Source: Streptomyces triculaminicus (GTDB lineage: Bacteria > Actinomycetota > Actinomycetes > Streptomycetales > Streptomycetaceae). From it: a stretch of 64,000 nucleotides of DNA. The position numbers and the translations under genes are program-made. Under the pieces are notes generated by a model, which did not search any database, was not told the DNA's origin, and saw only the letters and a program-made list of their open reading frames with translations. Each line of letters opens with the position of its first letter. The first letter of the stretch is position 1. This document shows positions 43,507 through 51,549 of the stretch, piece by piece. The stretch is taken from the NCBI RefSeq assembly GCF_017349075.1, contig NZ_JAFMOF010000002.1:1426001-1490000 (forward strand), read 5' to 3'.

Positions 43507-44511
43507 TCAGCCCTCGCCGTCCATGGTCAGCAGCACCCGCCCGAAGGGCCTGTCCTCCATCAGGTGGCGTTGCGCCTCGGCCGCCTGCGACAGCGGGAAC
43601 TCCCTTGCGACGACGGGCTCGAACCGCTTCTCGGCCAGCCAGTCGAGCAGGGTCAGCCGTGCGGCGCGTACCGCCGCGTCCGGGAACATGTCGAACTTGT
43701 AGCCGTGCATGCGGGCGGTCTTCCAGATCAGGTCGGTCACGTCGACCGTGCCGCGGGTGCCTCCGGAGTAGCCGACGGCGATGTAGTCGCCGCCGTGTGC
43801 CAGGGCGGCGAGCGCGTCGCCGAGCAGTGGGCCGGCGACGCCGTCAAGGACGACGTCGACGCCCCTGCCGTCGGTGAGCCGCGCCACGCCGTCGCGCAGG
43901 GACTCCCGCGACAGGTCGATGACATGGGCGAATCCGGCCGCCCTGGCCTGCTCGGCCTTCTCGGTGCGGCCGGCTGTGGAGATCACCATCGAGGCGCCCA
44001 GCCGCGCGGCGACGTGTGCGGCACCCATCCCGACCGCGCCGCCGACACCCGGTGCGAGGATGCTCCGGCCGGGCCGGAAGCCGACCAGTTCGGTGAGCGC
44101 GAGATAGGCGGTGGAGTATCCGGCTCCGGCGAGCATCGCGGCCATCTGCCGGTCGCCGACCTCGTCGGGCAGCGGGGTGAGCGCCTCGGGGTACTCCACG
44201 ACGTACTCCCGCCAGGTGCCGTCCGTGCTCAGACCGCGTCCCTGTCCGTGGATCGCCACGCGGGTGCCCTCGGGCAAGCCGCTCGTTCCCGCGTCGGCCA
44301 CCACGCCGACGGCGGCTCCGCCCGGAATGATGGGCAGCGGCTTGCGCAGGGACGGTGACATGCGGCCCGCGCGCACGGTGTCGTCCAGCGGGCTGACCGT
44401 GCCGACGGTCACCCGTACCAGCGCCTGGCCGGGTGCCGGTTCGGGAACCTCCATCTCGACCAGGCGGAGCCTGTCGTACCCTCCGTGCTCTCGGTACTGG
44501 ATCGCGCGCAC
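43507..44511 (-). CDS. zinc-independent quinone oxidoreductase-like dehydrogenase (MDR)
   Basis: 334 aa medium-chain dehydrogenase/reductase. GroES-like N-terminal domain (YDRLRLVEMEVPEPAPGQAL) and Rossmann domain (ILAPGVGGAVGMGAAHVAAR, LTDGRGVDVVLDGVAGPLLG). Structural zinc cysteines are missing, as in NADPH:quinone reductases. Start chosen at the GTG with GGAGGGGG. It follows an Rrf2 regulator on the same strand, and an 18-nt motif related to one ahead of that regulator precedes it, so the pair is probably a redox- or quinone-responsive unit. Confidence 0.88.
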   Translation of the reverse strand: MRAIQYREHGGYDRLRLVEMEVPEPAPGQALVRVTVGTVSPLDDTVRAGRMSPSLRKPLPIIPGGAAVGVVADAGTSGLPEGTRVAIHGQGRGLSTDGTWREYVVEYPEALTPLPDEVGDRQMAAMLAGAGYSTAYLALTELVGFRPGRSILAPGVGGAVGMGAAHVAARLGASMVISTAGRTEKAEQARAAGFAHVIDLSRESLRDGVARLTDGRGVDVVLDGVAGPLLGDALAALAHGGDYIAVGYSGGTRGTVDVTDLIWKTARMHGYKFDMFPDAAVRAARLTLLDWLAEKRFEPVVAREFPLSQAAEAQRHLMEDRPFGRVLLTMDGEG

Positions 44512-44532
44512 CGGGTTCCCCCTCCATTCGAG

Positions 44533-44550
44533 ATAACCATTCTTGTTACA
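44533..44550. promoter_or_regulatory. putative Rrf2 operator upstream of the reductase
   Basis: ATAACCATTCTTGTTACA, 22 nt before the reductase start. 12 of 18 positions match the motif at 45040-45057 and it is imperfectly palindromic (TAAC...GTTA). Being ahead of both genes makes it the likely Rrf2 site. Confidence 0.55.
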
Positions 44551-44599
44551 GCAAAGGGTGTGGCAAGTGACGAGGTGGCGCGTGGCGCGCATTCGCGGG

Positions 44600-45028
44600 C
44601 TACGCCGACAGCGTCTCGCGCAGCACGTCGGCGATCGTCGTCCCGCCCAAGGCGTTCCGCGCCGCTTCCTCGACCTCGCCGTAGGCCTGCCGAAGCGCGG
44701 GCTGAATGCCCGCCCCTACGGGGCACTTGGGGTTCGGCTCGCTGCGGTGCAGACCGAACAGCGGCTCGTCCTCGACCGCCCGGTAGACGTCCAGCAAGGT
44801 GATCGACTCAGGCTCGCGCGCCAGCCGCCAGCCGGCTCCGGCGCCGTGGCGGACCTCGACCAACCCGGCCGCGCGCAGCGCGCCGAGGCTGCGCCGGATG
44901 ACGACCGGGTTGGTGTTCACGCTGTCGGCTGCCTGCTCCGACGTGACCAGGTCCCTGCCTCGCCCGTGCACCAGCGCCATCCATGCCAGTACGTGGACGG
45001 CGACGGTGAGCCTGCTGTTCGCGGCCAT
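44600..45028 (-). CDS. Rrf2-family transcriptional regulator
   Basis: 142 aa. Winged HTH: NSRLTVAVHVLAWMALVHGR, VTSEQAADSVNTNPVVIRRS, LGALRAAGLVEVRHGAGAGW. This is the Rrf2/YwnA pattern. Only one cysteine (NPKCPVGAG) is present in the C-terminal half, so an Fe-S cluster with three cysteines as in IscR/NsrR is unlikely; thiol or quinone sensing through that cysteine is plausible. AAGGGGG precedes the ATG. Same-strand neighbour is the quinone reductase. Confidence 0.88.
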   Translation of the reverse strand: MAANSRLTVAVHVLAWMALVHGRGRDLVTSEQAADSVNTNPVVIRRSLGALRAAGLVEVRHGAGAGWRLAREPESITLLDVYRAVEDEPLFGLHRSEPNPKCPVGAGIQPALRQAYGEVEEAARNALGGTTIADVLRETLSA

Positions 45029-45039
45029 GACACCCCCTT

Positions 45040-45057
45040 GAAAGAACAATCTCAGTT
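45040..45057. promoter_or_regulatory. putative Rrf2 operator upstream of the rrf2 gene
   Basis: AGAACAATCTCAGTTACA, 12 nt ahead of the Rrf2 start codon. Shares AnAACnATnnnnGTTACA with the motif ahead of the reductase. Suggests autoregulation. Confidence 0.55.
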
Positions 45058-45120
45058 ACAGCTGGAGATCGTCAAGGACGAAGTCACTTCCTCACCACGG
45101 AACGCCGCGGTAGGCGGGGC

Positions 45121-45432
45121 TCACGCCTGCCGCTCGAAGACGACCACGCAGCCGTCCGGAGCGGTCACCGTGAACCGGTCGGCGGCGACCTCGATCGCGT
45201 AGCTGACGAGTTCGTCGCTGGAGGTGCTCATCACCAGCGTCGTCTCGTCCGGCATCCGGGCCGTGCCCACGTCCCACACCGGCAACCCCTGGTCGGGGTC
45301 GCGCCTCCCGAGGTAGCGGGAACCAGGGCCGATGGTGAGCTCGGCCGGGTACGTGCGGGCGCACTCGGAGCGCGAGACGCGGCGCCAGCGGCCCATGATG
45401 AGCCGAGGCTCGGATGCCCCCAGGTCCGTCAT
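45121..45432 (-). CDS. hypothetical protein
   Basis: 103 aa from the ATG at 45432; a much longer open frame upstream lacks protein-like composition. Beta-rich sequence: LIMGRWRRVSRSECARTYPA, RYLGRRDPDQGLPVWDVG, DELVSYAIEVAADRFTVTAP, DGCVVVFERQA. It looks like a small lipocalin-like or META-type beta barrel, but I cannot name the family. No signal peptide. Located just upstream of the Rrf2 gene on the same strand. Confidence 0.6.
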   Translation of the reverse strand: MTDLGASEPRLIMGRWRRVSRSECARTYPAELTIGPGSRYLGRRDPDQGLPVWDVGTARMPDETTLVMSTSSDELVSYAIEVAADRFTVTAPDGCVVVFERQA

Positions 45433-45746
45433 GGTCAGGCCGATCGTCAGTGATGGTCGAGTGCACCGGCGCGGGGTCCGCCCGCCGGACAACCGGCACG
45501 TCCGTCCCGCCGGACAGGTGGCCCGCTCGCCCCTGCCCGGTGCCCGCACCCTCCCATGTTGCCGCGCTTCCTCACCCGGCGCAGGCTGAGACGGGCGGGG
45601 ATCCCCGGCGCAACCCGCCCGCGTACCGGGGTGCGACGGTCGGTCGGGGAGATTGCGGGGGTCGGTAAAGGCGGGGGATGCCCATCCCGCGTACCGGACC
45701 ATCCCGTACAGCGGGCCATCCCGTGCATCGGATCCAGGAGGGCACC
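45433..45746. other. intergenic region, no gene seen
   Basis: About 310 bp between the minus-strand hypothetical gene and the plus-strand HExxH protein. Holds a direct repeat-like stretch of CCCGTAC/CCCATCC units near 45680-45730 and the ribosome site CAGGAGGG just before 45747. No RNA gene or strong hairpin recognised. Confidence 0.35.
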
Positions 45747-47921
45747 ATGTGTGACCGGGAACCGCAGCCTTACGTCGACCCCCACTTGCTGCCGAACAGT
45801 GCCGACGTCGCGCCGGCCGGAGCGCCCGTCGCCGCGCCGATCACGGTCGAGAACGAGCTGCCGGGCCCTCCGGGCGCACACGGCGTGAACGCCGACGATC
45901 CCGCCACGCCCCCGCTCCCTCCGATCCCACCCCTCCTGCCCTGCCGCCTGGACTTCCGCGACGGCTGCTACCAGGTGACGATCCGCCCGAGCCTCGCCTC
46001 CCTCCAGAGCACCGTCGGCACCCTGCGCGTCGACCGTGCGGCGCCGTCCGCCGGGCCCGACGGGGTGATCGTCAGCGGTGACCTGTACCGGCAGCCGCCT
46101 ACCGTGGCGAACCCTCTCGCGGGCGGCCCGGGAGCGGCCTCGCCCCCCGGCGCCGTACTCGACCAGGACAGCCCGGTGATCCCCGGCGCAGCCGGCGAGT
46201 CCGCCGCCGCGGCGGCCAGCCGAGGGGATTCGCCGTTCCCCCTCCTGCGACAGGTCCCGGTCTTCCCCCGCGACCGGTACCGCTCCTACCTCAGGGGCAC
46301 GCGCCTGGTGGTGCCGCCGGTCACCGTGCCGGGGCGGCCGTGCACGGTCACCGTCGACGTGGACGAGTTCGACTACACCCAGCCGTCGGCGGGTTCCTTC
46401 CAGGGCTCCTTCCCGGACTCGCCCAGCCGGTCCCTGACGTTCGTCCTCCAGCAGGTGCCGGGCACCTTCCCCACGCCGATCCCCTCGGGGCCGAGGTTCG
46501 AGGGCCGCGTCCTCGAGGGCGGCACCGACCGGGGATCCGTCACCCTGACCTGGGTCTCGGATTTCCTGCGCCGTGCCGTGCTCGAGATCGACACCCTCAG
46601 GGGAGCCGTCGCCCCCCAGCCGGTCCCCGACGCGGCCGGCACCGGTACGGAGTTCTTCGACACCCTCTACGCGACGGCCGGCTGGCAACTGACCATCGAC
46701 CGCGTCGAGGACCAGGTGGACATTCCGGCGCCTGCCGGTGTCAACCCCAACGTCTGCTGGACGCCCGCCAACCTGCACGCGCTCATGACGAGCGTACGCA
46801 AGACCGGCACCGACCTGGACGCCGAATGGCGCACCCACCTCGTCGTCGTCCCGGCGACCATGGGCTGCTCGCGCGGCGTCATGTACGACCAGATCGGCGT
46901 GCCGCGCGAGGGGGCCGCCAGTTTCAGCGACGACGGCTACCCCAGCTCCGACTCCTCGAACTTCGGGGCCGCGGAGAACCAGCAGCAGCGCAACACACCG
47001 CGCGCCTACCTGCGCTCGGCCATGCATGAGGTGACCCACGCGTTCAACCAGATCCACCAGGAGTCCGAGACCGCGGCGGACAACTCGATCATGACCACCA
47101 CACCGAGCGTGGCCGACGTCCTGGGCGGACCCGCCACCGGCGCACCCGGGGTGTTCCCCGACCAGATCAACCTCGGCTTCAACACCACCGTGCGCAACCA
47201 CCTGGCGCACATGCCCGACCCGGTGATACGCCCCGGCGGCTGGCCGTTCGCCAGCTGGTTCCCTTCCGGCGCCCCGCAGGCATCCGACCGCAACCTCTTC
47301 TACCCGAACGAGCTGCGGTTCGAGGTCAAGGCCGAGACCGACCACGCCCCGCTGGGCGCACCCGTCACCGTCTCCTGGAAGCTGACCAACACCTCCGGCG
47401 CCGCCTTGATGGTCCCCAACGACCTCCGCATGGAGGCGCTGTTCACCACCATGTCGAGCTTCGACGAGAGTGGGGAGGACAGGCCGGTCCGCCCGTTCGT
47501 CATCAGTTGTGAGGGCGCGAAGCTGGCCCCGCTGGAGCCCGGCGCCTCCCTGTCCGCCGACTACCGCGTCTTCTGGAGCTCCGACGGATTCCCGCTCGAA
47601 CGACCGGGCCGGCACACCGTGACGGTGACGGTCGCGTGGTCGGCCGGCGGCCTGCCGGTCGCGGTGACCGGCACCTGCGACGTCTGGGTGGACCGTCCCA
47701 CGACCTCCGCCGAGAACCGCGACGCCGCCCTGGTCATGCACCCGGAGGTCGGCAAGTGGGTCGTGCTCGGCGGCGGCGCCTACCACCTCGAGGAGGCCGT
47801 CGACCGGCTGCGCAGGCTGGACAGCGGCGACAGCCGGAGCGCGGCCCTGGACGCGGGCGAGCGCTCCCGGGTCGCGGACTCCTTCAGCGCGCTGGATCTG
47901 ATGCCGGGCGGCGACGGCTGA
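45747..47921 (+). CDS. large putative zinc metallopeptidase (HExxH), unknown family
   Basis: 724 aa, CAGGAGGG upstream of the ATG. It has no signal peptide and begins with ~70 Pro/Ala-rich residues. A zinc motif HEVTHAFNQIHQESETAADN occurs near residue 426, with a following Met in DNSIMTTTPS resembling a metzincin-like or M10-like turn. The upstream part is beta-rich (LDFRDGCYQVTIRPSLASLQ, GTLRVDR); the C-terminal ~200 residues look like an Ig-like beta sandwich (APVTVSWKLTNTSGAALMVP, GRHTVTVTVAWSAGG). I do not recognise the whole protein. An IS110 copy lies directly behind its stop. Confidence 0.75.
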   Translation: MCDREPQPYVDPHLLPNSADVAPAGAPVAAPITVENELPGPPGAHGVNADDPATPPLPPIPPLLPCRLDFRDGCYQVTIRPSLASLQSTVGTLRVDRAAPSAGPDGVIVSGDLYRQPPTVANPLAGGPGAASPPGAVLDQDSPVIPGAAGESAAAAASRGDSPFPLLRQVPVFPRDRYRSYLRGTRLVVPPVTVPGRPCTVTVDVDEFDYTQPSAGSFQGSFPDSPSRSLTFVLQQVPGTFPTPIPSGPRFEGRVLEGGTDRGSVTLTWVSDFLRRAVLEIDTLRGAVAPQPVPDAAGTGTEFFDTLYATAGWQLTIDRVEDQVDIPAPAGVNPNVCWTPANLHALMTSVRKTGTDLDAEWRTHLVVVPATMGCSRGVMYDQIGVPREGAASFSDDGYPSSDSSNFGAAENQQQRNTPRAYLRSAMHEVTHAFNQIHQESETAADNSIMTTTPSVADVLGGPATGAPGVFPDQINLGFNTTVRNHLAHMPDPVIRPGGWPFASWFPSGAPQASDRNLFYPNELRFEVKAETDHAPLGAPVTVSWKLTNTSGAALMVPNDLRMEALFTTMSSFDESGEDRPVRPFVISCEGAKLAPLEPGASLSADYRVFWSSDGFPLERPGRHTVTVTVAWSAGGLPVAVTGTCDVWVDRPTTSAENRDAALVMHPEVGKWVVLGGGAYHLEEAVDRLRRLDSGDSRSAALDAGERSRVADSFSALDLMPGGDG

Positions 47922-47940
47922 GCCGGGCGGCCCGGGGGGG

Positions 47941-49266
47941 TGCCCCTATGGGTTTCGTCAACCTGTGGGGGCGGGCTTGGGGTCGTAGAAGGTGCCGTCG
48001 CGGAGCATGGCGAAGAGCACGTCGGCTCGTCGTCGGGCGAGGCAGAGGAGGGCTTGGGTGTGGTGTTTTCCCTGGGCGATCTTCTTGTCGTAGTAGGCCC
48101 GGGAGACGGGGTCGGCCAAAGCGGCGAACGCGGAGAGGAAGAAAGCTCGTTTGAGCTGCTTGTTTCCTCTCCGCGACGGTTGTTCGCCGCGGATCGAGGA
48201 CCCGGAACTTCGGGTTGCCGGGGCGAGGCCCGCGTAGGCGGCGAGGTGGGCGGCGGAGGGGAAGCTGCTGGCGTCGCCGACGTCGATGAGGATCCTTGCT
48301 CCGGTCCTGACGCCGATCCCCGGCATGGACGTCAGGACCTTGGAAAGAGGGTGGGCCTCCAGCAGTTCCTCGATCCGTCCGGCCAGCAGTTTCCGCTGGT
48401 CAAGGACGGCGGTCAGAGAAGTGGCCAGGCTCGGGACGATCAGCGCGGCCGCGTCCGTGCCGGGAACGACCACGGTCTGCTCGTCCAGGGCGGTGAAGAT
48501 GTCGTCGACCAGCCGTTCGGCCATCCTGGGTGCCTTCGGCCGGAGCAGGTTCACCAGCTGGCGACGGCCGGCCTTGCGGATCTGTGCCGGAGACCCGAAG
48601 CGTTCCAGCAGGGCCAGGACCGCCGGGTGCTGGACGCGCGGGCCGAGGACCCGTTCCAGGTGCGGGTGGATCTGGGTCAGCAGTCCCCGCAGCCGGTTGG
48701 AGACGCGGGTGGCTTCGCCGGCGAGGTCGTCGTCGAAGCCGGCAATCATCTCCAGCTCGGCGACCGTTTCGTCGGCTGGTTCGATCTCCCGCAGGGTGTG
48801 CGGCATCGAGCGGGCAGCGTCGGCGATGACGAACGCATCGCGGGCATCGGTCTTGGCCTCTCCGGGATAGAGGTCGGCGATTCGCCGCATCGTCAGGCCC
48901 GGCAGATAGGCGACTTCGCAGCCCATGTCGCGGGCCACCGCGAGCGGCAGAGCACCGATCGAGGCGGGCTGATCGACGACCACGAGCACGGTGCCGTGCT
49001 TGGTCTTGAGCTTGCCGAAGACCTCGCGGAGCTTCGGTTCGCTGTTGGGCAGGCGCTTGTCGAAGGCTTTCTTCCCGGCCGGGGTGACGGCGGTGGCGTG
49101 GTGTTCGCCCTTGCCGACGTCCAGGCCGAGGAAGGCACCGATGTCACTGACGTCGATCACGTGTGTCCTTCGGTCGTCCTCGCCCGGCTGTCCCACGGCA
49201 CCGATCGCCACATCCACATTACGAAGAGCCTCCCGACCTGCGGAGAAGCCGGTGGTCATGCCCCTA
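47941..49266 (-). mobile_element. IS110-family insertion element (ends tentative)
   Basis: Contains one transposase gene. IS110 elements lack terminal inverted repeats, so ends are hard to set. The 8-mer TGCCCCTA occurs at 47941-47948 and again at 49259-49266 on either side of the transposase and may mark the target/element junctions, giving ~1.3 kb. The element sits 20 nt behind the stop of the HExxH protein gene. Confidence 0.65.
47958..49160 (-). CDS. IS110-family transposase (DEDD)
   Basis: 400 aa from the GTG at 49160. N-terminal RuvC-like DEDD domain: FLGLDVGKGEHHATAVTPAG, VLVVVDQPASIGALPLAVAR, KTDARDAFVIADAARSMP. C-terminal Tnp20 domain: LTSMPGIGVRTGARILIDVG, AAYAGLAPATRSSGSSIRGE, GNKQLKRAFFLSAFAAL with its conserved serine region. 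Length is that of intact IS110 transposases and there is no frameshift, so it may be active. A bridge RNA, if present, would lie in the non-coding end upstream of the GTG. Confidence 0.95.
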   Translation of the reverse strand: MIDVSDIGAFLGLDVGKGEHHATAVTPAGKKAFDKRLPNSEPKLREVFGKLKTKHGTVLVVVDQPASIGALPLAVARDMGCEVAYLPGLTMRRIADLYPGEAKTDARDAFVIADAARSMPHTLREIEPADETVAELEMIAGFDDDLAGEATRVSNRLRGLLTQIHPHLERVLGPRVQHPAVLALLERFGSPAQIRKAGRRQLVNLLRPKAPRMAERLVDDIFTALDEQTVVVPGTDAAALIVPSLATSLTAVLDQRKLLAGRIEELLEAHPLSKVLTSMPGIGVRTGARILIDVGDASSFPSAAHLAAYAGLAPATRSSGSSIRGEQPSRRGNKQLKRAFFLSAFAALADPVSRAYYDKKIAQGKHHTQALLCLARRRADVLFAMLRDGTFYDPKPAPTG

Positions 49267-49417
49267 ATCAGCGGTCTGTCGATGCCTCCGGAGCCGGTGA
49301 CACCACCCCCCAGGCCATACGTTCGACAGGGGGAGAAAGTCATGCCAACTCCGGAGGCCGGGCGCCCCATTGCGGGGCCACCAAAGAAGGTAATGGGGGG
49401 CTACTCCTGGCGCCGCC
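49161..49417. other. non-coding region upstream of transposase, possible bridge RNA
   Basis: 257 bp. Contains inverted repeat GCCTCCGGA (49284-49292) / TCCGGAGGC (49350-49358) 57 nt apart, and a GCCCC-ATTGC-GGGGC hairpin around 49363-49377. IS110 elements encode a structured bridge RNA next to the transposase gene, so part of this may be transcribed. Only ~100 nt lies inside the tentative element. Confidence 0.35.
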
Positions 49418-49927
49418 TCAACTCCCGTCGCCGTACAAGGCGTCGCCCATGGGCGATCCCTCGCCGATGACATGGGCCCGGATGGACTCCAGGTAGTCGT
49501 CACGAACGACGCGGCCGTCGCCGTCGCTGTCCAGCGCGTCGAAGGCCGCGTCGGCGTTGCCGGCCGGGTTGCCCAGTGCCTCGCGCAGGGCAGTGAACTC
49601 CGACCGGTCCAGCGCGCCGTCCTCGTCGGCGTCGGCGAGGTCGAACAGCGCCGCGAGCGTGCCCCTGCAGACGCTCTCGAACGCCTCGGCGCCCGCCCAT
49701 GCCGCGTACTCCTCGAAGGTCACACTTCCGTCGCCGTCCGCGTCCATCGACGCCCAGGCACGCTCCCCGGACGCCCGGGCGGTGACGACCAGGGGGTCGT
49801 CGGCCTTGCGTCCCGTCGCCAGAGCGACCCGCTCGGTCCGGGAGAGGTAGTCCTGCTGGGAAATGACCCCGTCGCCGTCCGCGTCCAGCATGACGAAGAC
49901 ACGGCCCTTGGCGGTCGAGTGGTTCAC
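49418..49927 (-). CDS. EF-hand calcium-binding protein (calerythrin-like)
   Basis: 169 aa with four EF-hand loops: DADGDGVISQQD, DADGDGSVTFEE, DADEDGALDRSE and DSDGDGRVVRDD. All carry Asp at 1, 3 and 5 and an acidic residue at 12, except that loops 1 and 4 end in Asp. Cytosolic calcium buffer or sensor, as in calerythrin and Streptomyces CabB-type proteins. The GTG at 49927 has CAGGAGAG upstream, whereas the in-frame ATG at 49951 has no ribosome site. Confidence 0.92.
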   Translation of the reverse strand: MNHSTAKGRVFVMLDADGDGVISQQDYLSRTERVALATGRKADDPLVVTARASGERAWASMDADGDGSVTFEEYAAWAGAEAFESVCRGTLAALFDLADADEDGALDRSEFTALREALGNPAGNADAAFDALDSDGDGRVVRDDYLESIRAHVIGEGSPMGDALYGDGS

Positions 49928-50207
49928 CGGAGTTCTCTCCTGCTCTGACATCGGGGGAGGGGGAAACGCGGGCTGTCCCTACCCGGAACTTCCGGTTCCA
50001 TGCGGCTACGACCACGGCGCCGCACGCTGAGCGCTGCGTCGCCCGTGGCGGGAGGGGGTGCCAGCGCCGCCTGCGACGGCGCGCGGGGCGATGCCCGCGC
50101 GGCCGGGGCGCTGCGGGAGCCGGGACGGCGAGGGCGTTCAGGGATGAACGGGGGGTAGTGAGGAGCCGGTAGTGGCCGGTAGTGGTTCGGGACTCCTTGG
50201 AGGTCGT

Positions 50208-50744
50208 ATGTTCGGCAGGCGCGGTGCGGCGGTGGCGTTGAGTGCCCTGGTCCTGGTGGGCTCGTCGTGGACGGCGGCCCCGGCCGCCGGGGCCCACGAG
50301 GGCAAAAGAGGAACCATCACCTGCGTGGGGAGGAGCGACAGCACCTACGACCCGCCCCTGACCCTCCAGCCCGAGGTGGCCCACGTCCATACGGACGCAC
50401 GGTACCTGTGCAACCTCGCCACCGGGGTGAACCTGCCGGCCACCGGCTCGCTGGACGCGGTGTCGCCGGGTTCCTCCTGCGTCACGGTGGCCAGCACCCG
50501 TGCGGCCGAAACGCTCGAGTACGCCGACGGCCGCACGTCGTCGATCGTCTACGACCGGGTGAGGACCTCCCGGGTCGCCGGCGTCCTCCTCGTCGAGCTG
50601 TCGGGCCGGGTCGCCGGAGGACGCGGCGCGGGGCAGGCCGCGCGGCGCGTCGTGTCCGCGCTCCCCGACCAGCCGCCCACGGAATGCCTCACCTCGGGCT
50701 TGCGGGGAAGCACCGGGCAGGCTCAGCTGGAAATCCGCGCCTGA
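50208..50744 (+). CDS. secreted hypothetical protein
   Basis: 178 aa. Start at the ATG preceded by TTGGAGG; signal peptide RRGAAVALSALVLVGSSW ending near AAGA-H. The mature part contains four to five cysteines (GTITCVGRSD, ARYLCNLATG, GSSCVTVAST, PTECLTSG) and a beta-rich pattern (VAGVLLVELSGRVAGGRGAG), so a disulfide-stabilised small exported protein is likely. No family recognised. The ~280 bp upstream is the divergent promoter region shared with the EF-hand gene. Confidence 0.72.
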   Translation: MFGRRGAAVALSALVLVGSSWTAAPAAGAHEGKRGTITCVGRSDSTYDPPLTLQPEVAHVHTDARYLCNLATGVNLPATGSLDAVSPGSSCVTVASTRAAETLEYADGRTSSIVYDRVRTSRVAGVLLVELSGRVAGGRGAGQAARRVVSALPDQPPTECLTSGLRGSTGQAQLEIRA

Positions 50745-50768
50745 CCCCTGACCTTTCGGCCAGGTGGC

Positions 50769-51200
50769 TCAGCCGGCTCCGACGAGCAGGGGGCCGAGCT
50801 GGGATTCCAGCCAGACCGGGAGTTCCAGCAGCCGGACGCCCTCCTGCTCGTTCGGGTCCGTCCGGGCGACCACGCACACCATGTCCTCCGTGCCGCTGTT
50901 CACCGGCATGTGCGGGGTGTCGGCGGGGATGTGGATGTAGTCGCCCGCGTGCAGGACCACATGCTCGGCCAGGCCCTCGCCGTGCCACACCTCGACCGTC
51001 CCGGACTGGACGAAGATGGCCGATTCGTGGCCCTCGTGCAGGTGAGGACGGCCGCGGGTGCCGGCGGGCATCACGAGACGGTGGAGGCACAGCCGCTCCG
51101 CCCCCGCCGACTGGGCGCTGATGCCCGCACCGAACGTGCCGCCCTGGATCCCCTCGTACTCTCCGGTACGGACGACCGTGCACTGCTTTTGATCTCTCAT
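50769..51200 (-). CDS. cupin-domain protein
   Basis: 143 aa single cupin_2 barrel. Motif 1 RPHLHEGHESAIFVQSGTVE supplies the metal His/His/Glu, motif 2 GDYIHIPADTPHMPVN the fourth His. C-terminal ~25 residues are helical (LLELPVWLESQLG). Similar small cupins bind metals and act as dioxygenases, isomerases or sensors; no substrate can be inferred. Convergent with the secreted protein gene. Confidence 0.88.
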   Translation of the reverse strand: MRDQKQCTVVRTGEYEGIQGGTFGAGISAQSAGAERLCLHRLVMPAGTRGRPHLHEGHESAIFVQSGTVEVWHGEGLAEHVVLHAGDYIHIPADTPHMPVNSGTEDMVCVVARTDPNEQEGVRLLELPVWLESQLGPLLVGAG

Positions 51201-51549
51201 GCGCGCAGTACAACAGCCGTCACGCCACGTTCGATCACTTCGAGCCAGCGTCGTGGTCGGGGAGGGCACGACGCGAGCACGCGAACAGCCGGCCGGGCGC
51301 GATGCCCGGCCGGCCGTGTGCGGAGGGAGAGCGGGCGGGCTAGGCCGGATCGAGGGCCTTGGCGCCCGACAGGATGGGGACGAGCGTGAAGTTCCCGGCA
51401 AGGAGAGCAGGGCGACGACCGCCGCCCCCGGGGCTCAGCAGAGCACACCGCGGGGCCCGGCAACCGAGTTGCGGACCCTGATCCACCCCAAGGCATGCAC
51501 CGCGGCGGCCGCGCGCTATCCGTAGTCCCTCGCCCTCGCGACACCGGGA
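51201..51549. other. intergenic region with terminator
   Basis: About 350 bp between the start of the cupin gene and the end of the O-methyltransferase gene, both minus strand. It contains the hairpin at 51288-51314 and, on the minus strand near 51350-51420, a short protein-like stretch (NFTLVPILSGAKALDPA, then stop) that could be the remnant of a lost gene. Confidence 0.35.
51288..51314. terminator. terminator hairpin
   Basis: Perfect 11-bp stem GCCGGCCGGGC (51288-51298) with its complement (51304-51314) and a 5-nt loop; terminates the methyltransferase operon transcript or isolates the cupin gene. Confidence 0.7.

Noticed and set aside
51350..51420. Short peptide-like tail NFTLVPILSGAKALDPA before a stop on the minus strand
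   Set aside because: No start, no upstream coding continuity; could be chance.
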